NCBI GenBank assembly: GCA_033064195.1
Contig: JARBJD010000010.1
Span: forward strand, 62,001 to 126,000
DNA length: 64,000 nucleotides
Source of the DNA: Blattamonas nauphoetae
Taxonomy: Eukaryota > Preaxostyla > Oxymonadida
Direction of reading: 5' to 3'
The position numbers were made by a program, and so were the translations under genes. Under the pieces are notes generated by a model. That model saw only the letters and a list, made by a program, of their open reading frames with translations, made no database searches and was not told the origin of the DNA. This document shows, piece after piece, positions 9,537 to 19,762 of the stretch (its first letter is position 1; each line of letters begins with the position of its first letter).

Positions 9537-9563
9537 TTTATACAAATTAAAAAATTGAATAAA
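9537..9563 (-). promoter_or_regulatory. T-rich start motif of the three-module protein
   Basis: The minus strand reads TTTTTTAATTTGTATA followed by AAATG. It fixes the likely start of this gene at 9536 rather than at the upstream in-frame ATG at 9578, which has no such motif. Confidence 0.55.
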
Positions 9564-9729
9564 AAAAGAAATCGACATTGTTTTCTAAAAGTACTCAAAA
9601 TTTGCTTCAAAAAAGACACTTTTCAAAAGGTCCGTTTTTGGCATTTATTTTCGAATTTACAGCCAAATATTGACTACTCTGAAATGTCAATATTTTCAGT
9701 AGTAAGTGAGATGGAAATTAGAATGAGTC

Positions 9730-10385
9730 ATATTAAAAAAAATCAATTGGCTTTGAGATTCAAATTGATTTCTCGTTCCAATTCTCCTAGGAGTATCACC
9801 TATGCCAGTTTGGTTCCCATTTCGCTTATACCACTACTTTTGATGAGAGTGGAAGGTTGGCTACCAAAATTCACAGTTGGATGAATTTCACCATATTCTC
9901 CTATCTGGTTCTCTGGTTTATTCTGTTTCTGTTTATCTACTGCCTCAATCACCGCATAACAAACGATCCGATCAAATGACTGTTGTTGACCTCCACGAAA
10001 AGGATGGTCTGTTCAATGACAGAATCTGGTTCTCAGATGAATCCAAATTCACCGTGGACTAAACAATCAACACTCACAAACCAGAAAAAAGGTGAACGTT
10101 TGGTGTGCTATGTACTCCCTTGGATTAATTAGCCAGCTCTTGTATGAAGGCACGATGACTGGTGAAAGAAACAAAAAGATGCTCACGATTCATTTCTGTC
10201 AGTTGCGGGGTGAGAAGGATCCTGAATGAAGAACGTGACATTTCTGCGGGAAAATTGTGGAAATCAATTGCAGAGGAAGGGTTCCCTTCCGATCCGCGGA
10301 TTATTGAATCTTTGTAAGAGCTCATTGAACATCCAATTGAAGACATCTTTGTAGTGTCAAAACTCCACGTCATGTCAATATTTCA
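9730..10385 (+). pseudogene. Decayed Tc1/mariner-family transposase
   Basis: Fragments of an IS630/Tc1/mariner DDE transposase lie in order on the plus strand. A helix-turn-helix-like stretch reads LALRFKLISRSNSPRSITYA around 9742-9800. The first catalytic-strand motif is NDRIWFSDESKFTVD around 10015-10059, typical of WFSDESKF in Tc1 transposases. The strand VNVWCAMYSLGLISQLLYEG follows around 10092-10150, matching the VNVWG...GxxxLxFxEGT block. Stops and frame changes break the reading between and after these pieces, and the region with the remaining catalytic acids is not recognisable. I could not find terminal inverted repeats, so the limits given are those of recognisable coding remains. 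Confidence 0.65.
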
Positions 10386-11579
10386 CGATCTGTGTTGAAT
10401 AAATCACGAAAAGTCCAACTAAGCAAAATTTTCTTATCCGGGTTTCAGGAGTTGAAAAAATAGATATTGTTCAAACTTAGCAAAAAATAAGTTTTAGAAT
10501 TATTGACCCATGCGAATCAGATGAAACCTCAAAATACCCCATTTTGCCAGAAGAAAAAAATCGTTTCGGCAATATCTCAACAACCAGTGAATCGATTTTG
10601 ATGAAATTTATCACAGTAACGTTTTTTTGGTGAAACGAACATTTTCAGGAAAAAATAGACACAAAAATTTTGGGTATCTGGAAAAATAGGGAAAACCCCA
10701 CATTGTTCTCGACAAAAAATTCTTAGCCACAATAATCGGTTTGTTTTTTGAGCAGTTTTTGTCGAGATGTTTATGGTCGCAATGCATTTTATTTGATTCA
10801 AAACGGATGGCTGGTTGTGGAGAAACGAGCTGAAAAAGTTGAGAAAAATGTGTGCATTTCTGGCTTTCTCACTCTTTTGAGGTTTTCTCTTGATACAGGT
10901 GTTTTTGCGCGGAACTACTAATTATTTCTCTTTGTTTAACCAATATAGATATTTCAAGCCCCACTACCCGGATTCATGACAATGTTCGGATTAATCACAT
11001 ATCTATCTCGTGTTTTAACACCATTCAACAATAATTTCACAAAAAAAGCACAGATTGGTAACAAGAACGGATTGGTGACTCCACAGTCATTTTCTTTTTT
11101 TCGACATCTTCTTTTTTCTCTCCCTCTTTCCCAACACGTCTGTACATTTTGATTTAGTCTCGACAATATTCTTTTCTGATAGTGAAGTGGTTCGTGAAAT
11201 GAACAAACATTTACCGTTGATTGTTCCTGGACAGCGATGCCAACAACTTTTGTCCATAACTGTGTTATTATTGATGCAAAAAAGATCGACTACCGAAATA
11301 GGTCGATCTTTCATCAAGTTTGTCACTTCAGCAGACTCTTTTTCTTTTCCATTTCAAAAAATGTCGTCTATAATCATTGAAAGATGAAAACAAAAACTTT
11401 GATCCGTTATTGCGCTGTACCGTCCCGGAGAAGATAGTTTTTCCAGTTTCACTTTCACTTTTGATCACATCACCTCTGTTTTAGTGATCATTTTTCCAGA
11501 TTGTCCAACAAAGAGAACTCATGAACCCATGTTTTCCCTCCTTTCTCGGTAATCTTGGGAAAAAAAGTCAATCAAACAG
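10386..11579. other. AT-rich intergenic sequence, nothing recognised
   Basis: There is no frame longer than about 80 codons with a recognisable product and no paired splice sites joining such frames. Probably decayed repeat sequence between the mariner remnant and element A. Confidence 0.4.
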
Positions 11580-11587
11580 GGGCCGGG
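11580..11587. repeat. Target-site duplication of element A, left copy
   Basis: GGGCCGGG, identical to 13537-13544. Confidence 0.9.
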
Positions 11588-11954
11588 TATACTGGACTGA
11601 CCGAGGTGACCGGTCACTTTTTTCAAAAAAGTGCTGACGGTCAGTAACCGAGAGTTTTAAAAATATGGGTCAGATCATAAGCGGTTCATTCATCCTTTCC
11701 ATGCCAGTGATTCAAAATAATGTCTCTTTAACATTGTCCTGCTTCTTCCACATAAATCAAACAGGAAGAGGCGTGAAACTGTCATTTCTTCAACGGTTCA
11801 TGTGGCTGGATCAAACTGTTTTTTTCATTTGGGTTGATCACATCTGTTCGGAGACAATTTAGTGACAACTCACGTTCAAGTGCAACAGTGTTTAAACTCC
11901 TCATCGAAATGGTTGAGAGTCGTCTGATCGTCTTTTCTTTGTGACATTTCTCTT

Positions 11955-12552
11955 TTAACAGAAATTTGTGAACTTGTTGTTGTGTCAGGTGTTGTCACCA
12001 CTCTCATCGAGACATTCGCCAAAACTGTGAACGAATCACTCGATGAACGACTCACACAGGCAATCATTTGTGTCTTGGTCCTTGTGTCATGTATGTTCTT
12101 TCTCTTTTTTGGATTTTGATTTCAATTACAGTCTCTACTTGAAATCGAAGCAACTACACAGCTCACAGAAGGCACAGGCATCAGCCAGTAAATTTCGACT
12201 GTCATTCATACCATTTTCATAATATTTACCCAACTTGCCAGCCAAGGGCTTGATCTCCTCATCACCTCATTTCTCCAGGACCAGAAAACACTGTCGATCA
12301 ATTTCTCAGCCTTAACATTGTGCCTCATGTTGTAGCTGTCTTCCGGCTTCACTGTGTGAATAACCAGTCGATCGCTCGAATCGGGACAGACCTTCTTGCT
12401 CTCCTCGCCCAGAACGACACTCAGGACGAAGATATGAAGAAGATATGGTCGATAAGGCAGCAACTTAAGATAAAACGCGAACTATATCCTACTCTCACAT
12501 CGTCGACATTGTCTCACCAATCCGACACGCTGTACCGCGTTCTGAACAACTA
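11955..12552 (+). pseudogene. Armadillo-like gene fragment carried inside element A
   Basis: Plus-strand pieces inside element A read like alpha-helical repeat protein: SGVVTTLIETFAKTVNES near 11985-12040, then NIVPHVVAVFRLHCVNNQ and SIARIGTDLLALLAQND around 12312-12420. The second pair has the VVPxVVxxxRLHxxNxSIxRxGxxLLxxLA pattern of armadillo repeats (compare adjacent helices in ARMC-type proteins). The pieces are separated by frame changes and stops and have no start or end of their own. They look like host coding sequence captured and decaying inside the transposon. The armadillo call rests on pattern only. Confidence 0.4.
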
Positions 12553-13536
12553 AACAGTCGTACAGGATGCGGGATGAAATAATGTGACCCTTCTTCCCTC
12601 ATCACTCCCTCCGACAGGAATAAAAAGAAGAAGTCAAGGGGTGTCGGTCCGAATGAGCAGAAAGTGCATCTCTCAGTGTCAATGCTTGACATACGGAACG
12701 AGTGGAATGTGCTGAATATCTTCATTCAACTGGGTTCCGAGAGAGGCGACGCAACGTTCGTTGGATACGATCTGTCCATCTCAACATCGATGACCTCTCT
12801 CAGTCTGCTCCTCTCCCCTTTTCTTCTCTCCATCCTTTCTCTCTCTTCTTGTACTCTCTAAGAGTCACTGGCGAACAGCTACTGTCTCACAACCCTCGTC
12901 TCTTCGTTCAAAAGTGCATGTGCCCTCACCCACTTCTCCGCATCACCAGGAATCATCCTCGCGTTCATCTGTACACTACATTTCCCTTCTCTTCAAGCAG
13001 GCGTGTATTATCTCGTATATCCGAAAGGATTGATTTAAAGAGGAGGGCATGGATTTGTAAGAGCGGAAAGGGGACTGGTGAGCTTGTACGGGGCTGAGTC
13101 GGTTGGATCGGGGCAGGAGTCTTGGTTGGATGCGCAGATTCATTTATGAACAATTGTCAGTCGTTTTTATCCTCATTTCGACAGTTTTCTTCACGTTGGC
13201 CTCAACAACCAGAGTTTTCGAATCGTTTGACATTTCTTAGAATTCATGCAGTTATTCGTCTGTCTTCTCTCTTTTCTGGGTCCGTCATCACTAGACGACG
13301 ACAATGTTCATGATTCGTGCGAGAAGAGTCCACTTTTCCCATTGTCACGAACTGATCGATGGAGGAGGTGAATGTGATCTGCCCGGAGAAGAAGGATTCG
13401 TTGAACAAGCTGTTGTTTCAGAAAATCAACAATCTGTCAGAATATATAGTCAATTCTAACTTTCACCTTGATCAGACCCTTAGAGGAAACTCCGACTGAC
13501 ACTGACCGAGCCTCGAGGCTCGGTCAGTCCAGTATA

Positions 13537-13544
13537 GGGCCGGG
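13537..13544. repeat. Target-site duplication of element A, right copy
   Basis: GGGCCGGG, identical to 11580-11587. Confidence 0.9.
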
Positions 13545-14220
13545 CGTTCAGAAGTGAAAGTTTGAGGGAATGGAAAGAGTGGAAAGTTGAATGACATGTC
13601 CGACGTATTTTTGGTTGATTTCGATCAACCCATTCTGTGAGACATCATTTGTGAGACACTGAACAGGTTCAAGTCCCCCTTTGTTCATTTTTTTGAAAGT
13701 TTTGTTATGAAACTATTAGTTTTGTCATGAAACACTGTTTGGGAAAGATGAAAATCAAAGAGGAAACGTTTGTGTGAGGATCCAATGATCTGGCCCATGT
13801 TGAATTAATGAAATAACCAAAACAAACGAGATGATGAAACAATCAATCATCTGTCGATATCCATTTTTTCTTGCTTTTCCATCAGAATTGTCTCTTCATT
13901 CCATCTCTCCCATCGTGTTGTTCTCGATCCTCCTCCCTCTCTTCCCCTCCTCCCGCTTTCTTTCCTCATCTCCATCTCCTTCTCTTCTTCGCTGCTTCTT
14001 TGTGTATCTTCACCTCCTTCTTCAATCGCTCTCCCCACAACAACACAAGTCCATCACACTCCTCGCACTTCACAATACAGTAATAAACGATAAAAATGAA
14101 CATGAAATAAAAAAAATGGAATACAAAAAATTAACATGAAGAGATTAGAACCAATGAGCTCCAGTCGTTCATTTTGCAAGTTGGTCGTACATGTAATAAA
14201 GCCCAAAAAATGGATATTGC
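13545..14220. other. Intergenic stretch with a pyrimidine-rich tract
   Basis: No gene recognised. About 13920-14035 is a long C/T-rich tract on the plus strand (repeated TCCTCC and TCTTC). A sequence at 13666-13676 matches a tRNA B box but lacks a tRNA fold. Confidence 0.5.
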
Positions 14221-14966
14221 CTAATCTTGGTCAAGAGCAGCAAGTCTTGCCTCAATATCATCCACAACGGGTTGCATAGTGCCTTGTTGTTGGGGTTGGG
14301 CGATCTGGAAAGAGAATCCAAAAAGAAGAAATGAACCTGTCCACGCTGAACCCGCTGTTGGTCTAACTGTCCTGCAACCATTTCAGCGACGACCTTGTCA
14401 ACTTCATCGTCGGCAAGATCATCCATGTCCCCGTCCAGGTCGTCGAAAGCTGCATCGACTTCTTCTTCAATCAGACCAGCCTAAAAAGATCAAGAGTGGA
14501 ATAGGAAATACCGTCATCATTTGTTTTGACATTTCTTGCATAACCTGAACAGAGTTAAGCGAGAGATGGAGCATACAGAAGCAACTTCAGGGACAGAACA
14601 AGCGGCGTTCATTGCTGCCTGAATTTCCGATGATTGTTGTATGATTTTCGTGGTTCGGAGCATGCGAGCCTGTTGGTCAATATTTGAAGTGAGAACGTCC
14701 AATTGGGCTTTTGCTGAATATGATCGATCATATGCTTTACGAACTTGAACGACATTTCTGGCCAGGGTACGAGCAGAGGCTTGGTCACCACGTTTGACGC
14801 ATGCTTGAATTTCCTTCTTCGCTTTCTGTTCCGAAAGTTTGTATGAATTCATTTGCTTGTCAAGTTCTCGTTGTGATTTTCGAATGTCTCGTTTCCATCC
14901 CCGAATAACTTCCCTCTGTTTTTCCTCGTCTGTTTGAATAACGGCGACAGATTCTTTGTTTCCCAT
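14221..14966 (-). CDS. CHMP3: ESCRT-III subunit CHMP3/VPS24
   Basis: A Snf7-family protein that polymerises on endosomal and other membranes for scission. Four exons: 14966-14577, 14544-14512, 14480-14337 and 14304-14221, with introns of 32, 31 and 32 bases (GTATGC...CAG, GTATTT...TAG, GTTCAT...CAG). The spliced product is about 215 residues, the usual size. The basic N-terminal helices read RGWKRDIRKSQRELDKQMN and later SAKAQLDVLTSNIDQQARML. The C-terminal half is acidic (DDLDGDMDDLADDEVDKVV) and ends EARLAALDQD, a MIM1-like tail that binds MIT domains. The N-terminal helix best fits the VPS24/CHMP3 group. The start MGNKES offers a glycine for myristoylation, as in animal CHMP3. Confidence 0.85.
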
Positions 14967-15409
14967 GAGCAAAGTGGTTCACAAATGTGTTAAGGGCACG
15001 GGTTTTTTGAACTGCACAGGCTGTCATTGCTCTTTTGAACGAGCTTATTTAAGGTTAATTAACCTCCACAGACTGACATCATTCTGGAAGTTCCGATAGA
15101 ATCATTCTCCTCAAGATCACTCTTGTGATGGTCGACTCTGAATTTTACATATCACACAATGGAGTTTCAAGAGTATGCGTTAAACTTTGTCTTGCTGATA
15201 TCATTTCTTGGGATATATTAGATCTAAAACGAATTTTACCGACTCCATCTCAACAAATTCCATATCGAAATCTCAACCATTCGAGTCTGTTTTTCCATCG
15301 TCATTTTCCTTTATGCTTTCTTTTCTATATCAAAACAACCAATTCAGACGAATACTTTGATTCGTGGTCAGATCATGTTCAAAGATTGTAGTGATTGAAG
15401 ATTGTGCAT

Positions 15410-16020
15410 TTAGCACACTCTCCGCAACATCTCATCCTCTCTTCTGAACATACTTGAAAGCCACAGGCGTTCATTGGAATCGCTGGAGAACCTCCTGTTT
15501 GAGTTTGGATGAGATTATGAAGCAACAGAAGAACATACTAAATGCGATTCAACATTCATCAAATTGAAACATCATCACAAAGATGACTGCGTGCTGTGTG
15601 TGGTGGAGGAGAGAGATGTTCGATGTGTTCATTCCCACTTCCCCATCCAATCGAGTCACCAGCACGAAGAACGACCCACACACACCCAACGTTCACATCT
15701 TTCAATCGCTCAATCTGCATGTCACAGTGTCCACTCAGATGAAGAAATGCTTCCTCTGGATCCAAACACAAAGATGGGTTGGAGAAAGGGATGAAAGCGG
15801 ATGTGTTGTGAAGTGGAGCGAGCTGCACAGAAGCACAGACGTGCGGAACAACGCTGACGACAGGAGGGGTGAGAATGGGGGACATTGTTTCATGGCTGGT
15901 GGTGTCGATCCTTTGCTCTTTCTTCAATGCACACACGATGACCACGAAGGATGAATACTCGCGGATCGCAGCCGACACTGTCCGTGACCTCCACACTCCA
16001 CTCCACTCCGCCTCCCACAC
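15410..16020 (-). other. Possible coding pieces of unclear status
   Basis: A 153-codon open frame (16020-15559) and a short downstream piece (about 15505-15413, ending MNACGFQVCSEERMRCC-GECAKC) could form a small cysteine-rich gene if joined by a short intron. Open frames exist on the opposite strand over the same bases, so the coding strand is not settled. I recognise no family. Confidence 0.2.
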
Positions 16021-16728
16021 AGTTGGAAATGCACTTTGTCAGACGATGGACTCTTATCTGTTACATCAACACGACTTCTTCAATCCTTCTGTTTCCAGCG
16101 GCAGTCAGAACCGCTTCTGGTCGCTCTTCAGAATGAAGCAGTCCAGACGTATTCACTCTTCCTCTCAGCCGCTCTCCACCACATCCTCGTCCCCTTCCTC
16201 TCGTTTGCCCCACCTCTCTCATCAGACATCGATGCTTTCACTGCTCATCCTGTCCCTGGCTTGGCTCTCCCAACGGACTCCAATGTTCTCATCGATGCCA
16301 TCACCTCGACATACCAAACATTCTTCACCAGTTCCGAGTTCAAGCACACAAAACGTTTCATGACGCAACTCAGCCAGAATGCGATCTGTTTGCTTCTTTG
16401 CTTCATCTTGTTCTGCCCTTTTTGGTTCAAGCACGGGCAGTTCACTGTGGAGGCTGTGAAGACCCTCAACGATGTTGAAGCTGCAGTGAACAGGCAGTAC
16501 AATGCTCCACACTCTCCACTCTTCTACTTCTGCACTTTTCCGATTCGAGAGTCCTTCTCCAGCCACACCTGTCTGAATTACACTCCAAACATCATCATTA
16601 CGAACATTAATCGATCTCTGACAAACTCAAAGACGGTAACTCTTTCCACAAGTGATGCCGGTGCTGAGATGTGTTGGCGATCGAGGTCTCCTCTTGCGAC
16701 ACACCTCCAAATGGGCGATTCTGAATGA
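15869..16728 (+). pseudogene. Unrecognised helical protein, probably decayed
   Basis: Two plus-strand frames overlap and together look like one broken protein. The first (from 15869) has EYSRIAADTVRDLHTPLHSA and LCQTMDSYLLHQHDFFNP. The second (to 16728) has PLLVALQNEAVQTYSLFLSA, then NVLIDAITSTYQTFFTSSEF and KRFMTQLSQ. The amphipathic helices recall vesicle-tethering or HEAT-type subunits, but I cannot name a family. The frame change near 16070 without splice sites suggests a pseudogene or an undetected intron. Confidence 0.3.
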
Positions 16729-16986
16729 AAACTTGTTTTACACTAATGTGCGTCACCAAAAATTATTTTTTGCCCAATTACCGTTCACCTGTGTAATAGA
16801 CAGAAAACAGGAAAATTAGTGGAATTAAAGTTCGATCGCGTTCGATATCGTCATTTTTTGTTGAAGACAATTGTGCACACTTTTTATCACAGAACAAGTT
16901 CAAAAAGAGATAAATGATGGAAAACGAAGGAAAAAGCTCATTCTGTGTGAAAGAACCAACACAAGGTCATCTATTGGAGAAAAAGT

Positions 16987-17547
16987 CACAAACTGTTCGA
17001 GGAGACATATTCAACAGACTTGATAAGATTAGTCTTGGAAATTTCAGAAAGTATCCGGACGATGCGGTTTGTGATAAATTGTGAAGGAAAAACGAGCATG
17101 AGAGGAACTGTAGCAGTGGGAGGAAGATCGAAAAGAGTGAATCGAATTTGACGGTTTACAACGAGAAATTGCTGAAACAAAAGGAGAAATAGAGCGAAAA
17201 CAGTCCAAAACGTTCAATCATGCGATTCTTGAGAGATCCTTATGGCTCCTGAGATTTGATTTGCGACGAGACAAAAAAGTGCTGAGTTTCAGCACATGAG
17301 AACAAAAAACAATACATACAGTCTGATCTACATCCAATACGCTGGTTGAGACGGGTCGGATCATCTAGATTCATAATCAAATAAAGTTGGATGGTGAGAA
17401 GGAGCCTGAACTTTGAATCGGAAAGATATCACGCGAGAATGAAGAAAAGTTGAATATCAAACCTTTATGATGTCGATAGTGGCTGGACCTGTGAACTGGG
17501 AGGATTTCTGGGAGATCTTCAACTTCAAGACGAAAGGGAGACGCATG
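16987..17547 (-). CDS. Possible small intron-containing gene, unrecognised
   Basis: On the minus strand a frame starting MRLPFVLKLKISQKSSQ near 17547 runs to a good donor near 17464 (AAG|GTTTGA) and continues after an acceptor (CAAAG) with FRLLLTIQLYLIMNLDD. The last exon begins after TTTCAG near 17164 with QFLVVNRQIRFTLFDLPP and ends SVEYVSSNSL and TGA at 16986-16988. I could not find splicing that keeps one frame through the middle, and no family is recognised. It may be a real gene with an exon I cannot resolve, or a decayed one. Confidence 0.3.
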
Positions 17548-17696
17548 CAAGTTTTGATTTAGAATCGCCCAAATTGGGGCGAAGCACAACACAGTCTGGG
17601 CAAGTGTATTAACACCCCTTTCCCTAATGTTACTCCTCGAACGATGTTCATGAAACCCATAAAATGAAGTTCAAAATGTTTGTGACAACACTGAGA

Positions 17697-19543
17697 TACA
17701 GTCCTTTTCAAAAAGATGTTCAACTGGTTCAAAAAGATGGCTGATCGACACGATACCCTCGCCCACAATACTGATTTTCCTCTTCTGACCACTTTCCACC
17801 CCTGACTCATCTCTCGTTTTAGAATGCCTGCATGGACAGATAGTGACAAAAAAGATGGTCTGTCTTATTTTTCGCCAAAAATGTGCACATTTTGTCGAGA
17901 TTTTCAGCATTTTCATTTTTTTCAACATTTTGCTCTCATCCTTCTTCTTTCTTTCAAATAGAACAAGATCCTTCCTCCAATTGAGATCTTATTTGGTGAA
18001 TCGCTGTTTTATCACTGATAAAGTCATGCTTTATTAAATTTCGATCTCGTCCATTCAGCCGTGGCAATTTGGAATGTATGTCAATTGTTTGTTCTTTTCT
18101 CATACTTCTCTATTGCACGCCCTGTATGTAGACAGTTCCCCGTATCCTTTCATCCGTTCTAATGTGACATCAAACTCGCAATCTGTTGATGAACTCTCGT
18201 TCTGACGCTCTCTCGTCATCGTCCTTAATCTGGTTTTCACATGTTTTCTCTTTTATGCTCATCATTTAATATAGATCTCTCAACTAATTTTGGCAAAACA
18301 ATCAGTTGTCCAATACTTGCATGCTTGTATCCGCAAAGCTCTCAATACACTGCCAATATCCCTCATAGAACTTCATTTCACAATCCAACACGGTCAGTCT
18401 CTTCGTGTATTCTCTTCACTCATTTTCATCGCTCTTACACTCCTGCTTGTTTCCAAAACAGTCACATCACGAGATCCTCATCCAGATCTTTAGATGCACA
18501 CTTGATGTTTGATGTAACTTGTACTTTTCTGACAAAATTATCATTCATCTTCATTTTTTATGTCAAAGGGAAAATAAAATCGATACGGTTCAACATTTCG
18601 ATTCAATACCTTCTGATCTCTTTTCTCCTTGAAACATTTTTTCTTGTCGATCCAATTTCTTGGTCCCAACACAGACACTCATTTCCATCTTGATTTAACT
18701 TTATTTGCGTTTCTGACTTTTCAAATGACAAGATCATCTTCTTTCGTGAAGTGACAGTTGTTGAATTGATATGTCATAAAACTGCAAGAAAAATATAGAG
18801 AGGAGATTAATCAAAGAGAATGAACGAGACTAACCGTGAAAGCAAGCATGAATATGGATACTTGGAATGATATGACTTATTTTCAATGTCGAGATGGGAA
18901 CACGAGGAATACTATAGAACACACAAAGCATGATCGAGATGACTGCATGTAATGATGAGAATAAACCAAGAAACCTAATGAAAACGCGATAGTGGCTATA
19001 CGATGAAAGATGGGCACGACGGGTGTTAGAAAAGTCCAGAACAGTCTGCAGTCCGTTTAAAAACTACCGGACCATCTGGATCTGCGCCGAACAGACGAAT
19101 CGAGGATGGGAACCTCTGTGAATAGAGCAAACAATTGACATACATTCCAAATTGCCACGGCTGAATGGACGAGATCGAAATTTAATAAAGCATGACTTTA
19201 TCAGTGATAAAACAGCGATTCACCAAATAAGATCTCAATTGGAGGAAGGATCTTGTTCTATTTGAAAGAAAGAAGAAGGATGAGAGCAAAATGTTGAAAA
19301 AAATGAAAATGCTGAAAATCTCGACAAAATGTGCACATTTTTGGCGAAAAATAAGACAGACCATCTTTTTTGTCACTATCTGTCCATGCAGGCATTCTAA
19401 AACGAGAGATGAGTCAGGGGTGGAAAGTGGTCAGAAGAGGAAAATCAGTATTGTGGGCGAGGGTATCGTGTCGATCAGCCATCTTTTTGAAACAGTTGAT
19501 CACATTTTTGAACCAGTTGAACATCTTTTTGAAAAGGACTGTA
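17697..19543. repeat. Long inverted repeat: two arms of about 400 bases around a 1,036-base unique centre
   Basis: The left arm 17697-18091 and right arm 19128-19543 are almost perfect reverse complements, so the same 64-residue open frame appears once on each strand. They start at the outer ends with TACAGTCCTTTTCAAAAAG and end inward at CAATTGTTTG. The right arm is 21 bases longer because of an extra unit of a short tandem (CTGTTTCAAAAAGATG-like). The near identity means recent origin or continuing conversion between arms. No target duplication was found next to the outer ends, so this is not proven to be a transposon. A foldback element or a recent inverted duplication both fit. Confidence 0.85.
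18092..19127. other. Centre of the long inverted repeat
   Basis: The longest open frame (18241-18693, plus strand) has no recognisable domain. A second frame encodes a hydrophobic stretch (SSLIFIALTLLLVSK) near 18415. No transposase motif was seen. Confidence 0.35.
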
Positions 19544-19762
19544 GCTCGAATCGAATCAACCCATATTCTTTTTTGGAGACCTCGAAATGCATGGCAGGAC
19601 TCTAACTCAATCCTACACCTTCAATAATTACTTTGACCAATGTTCGTTTTTTCTCTCATGTATTCCACAGATCCGGATAATAGTTTTTTCTCTCTCTTCT
19701 GAAATCACTCAGACATTCTTCGAATACACAACCTCCCAGATAGAGTTACTGAGGAAGAAATT

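Larger units (their letters stand above)
1..9563 (-). mobile_element. Polinton/Maverick-type element, partial (runs off the left edge)
   Basis: A block of closely spaced minus-strand genes with no introns, unlike the host genes to the right. It has a retroviral-type (rve) integrase at 75-1958, a protein-primed family B DNA polymerase at 1982-6373, and two small proteins of one family at 6417-6842 and 8943-9536. Integrase plus protein-primed polymerase defines Polintons. No capsid, packaging ATPase or maturation protease is visible, so those parts either lie left of position 1 or are absent. No terminal inverted repeat was found, and the right boundary is set only by the last gene and its upstream motif. 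The visible genes look whole and open, which suggests a fairly young copy. A start-like motif at the left edge suggests a further gene running out of the window. Confidence 0.8.
11580..13544. mobile_element. Element A: non-autonomous TIR transposon with an 8-base target duplication
   Basis: The element proper is 11588-13536 (1,949 bases). It opens TATACTGGACTGACCGAG and closes with the exact reverse complement, an 18-base perfect terminal inverted repeat. It is flanked by a perfect direct repeat GGGCCGGG at 11580-11587 and 13537-13544. Both ends form hairpins: the left has GACCGGTC and then CACTTTTTT-c-AAAAAAGTG, and the right has CTGACCGAGCC and its complement around TCGA. The first 90 or so bases match the left end of element B (57081) with only scattered changes. 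No transposase-like frame is present. Known superfamilies with 8-base duplications include hAT, P, Merlin and the Plavaka/Zisupton group, but the TATACTGG terminus matches none that I recognise. Confidence 0.9.

Noticed and set aside
9730-10600. Terminal inverted repeats for the mariner remnant
   Set aside because: I looked on both sides and found no convincing matching ends, so only the coding remains are reported.
13666-13676. GGTTCAAGTCC, a perfect tRNA B-box match
   Set aside because: The bases around it do not form a five-pair T-stem, and no anticodon arm or acceptor stem could be found upstream.
17697-19543. The long inverted repeat as a Mutator-type transposon with long terminal repeats
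   Set aside because: No 8- to 11-base duplication flanks the outer ends and no transposase is present. Kept as an inverted repeat of open origin.
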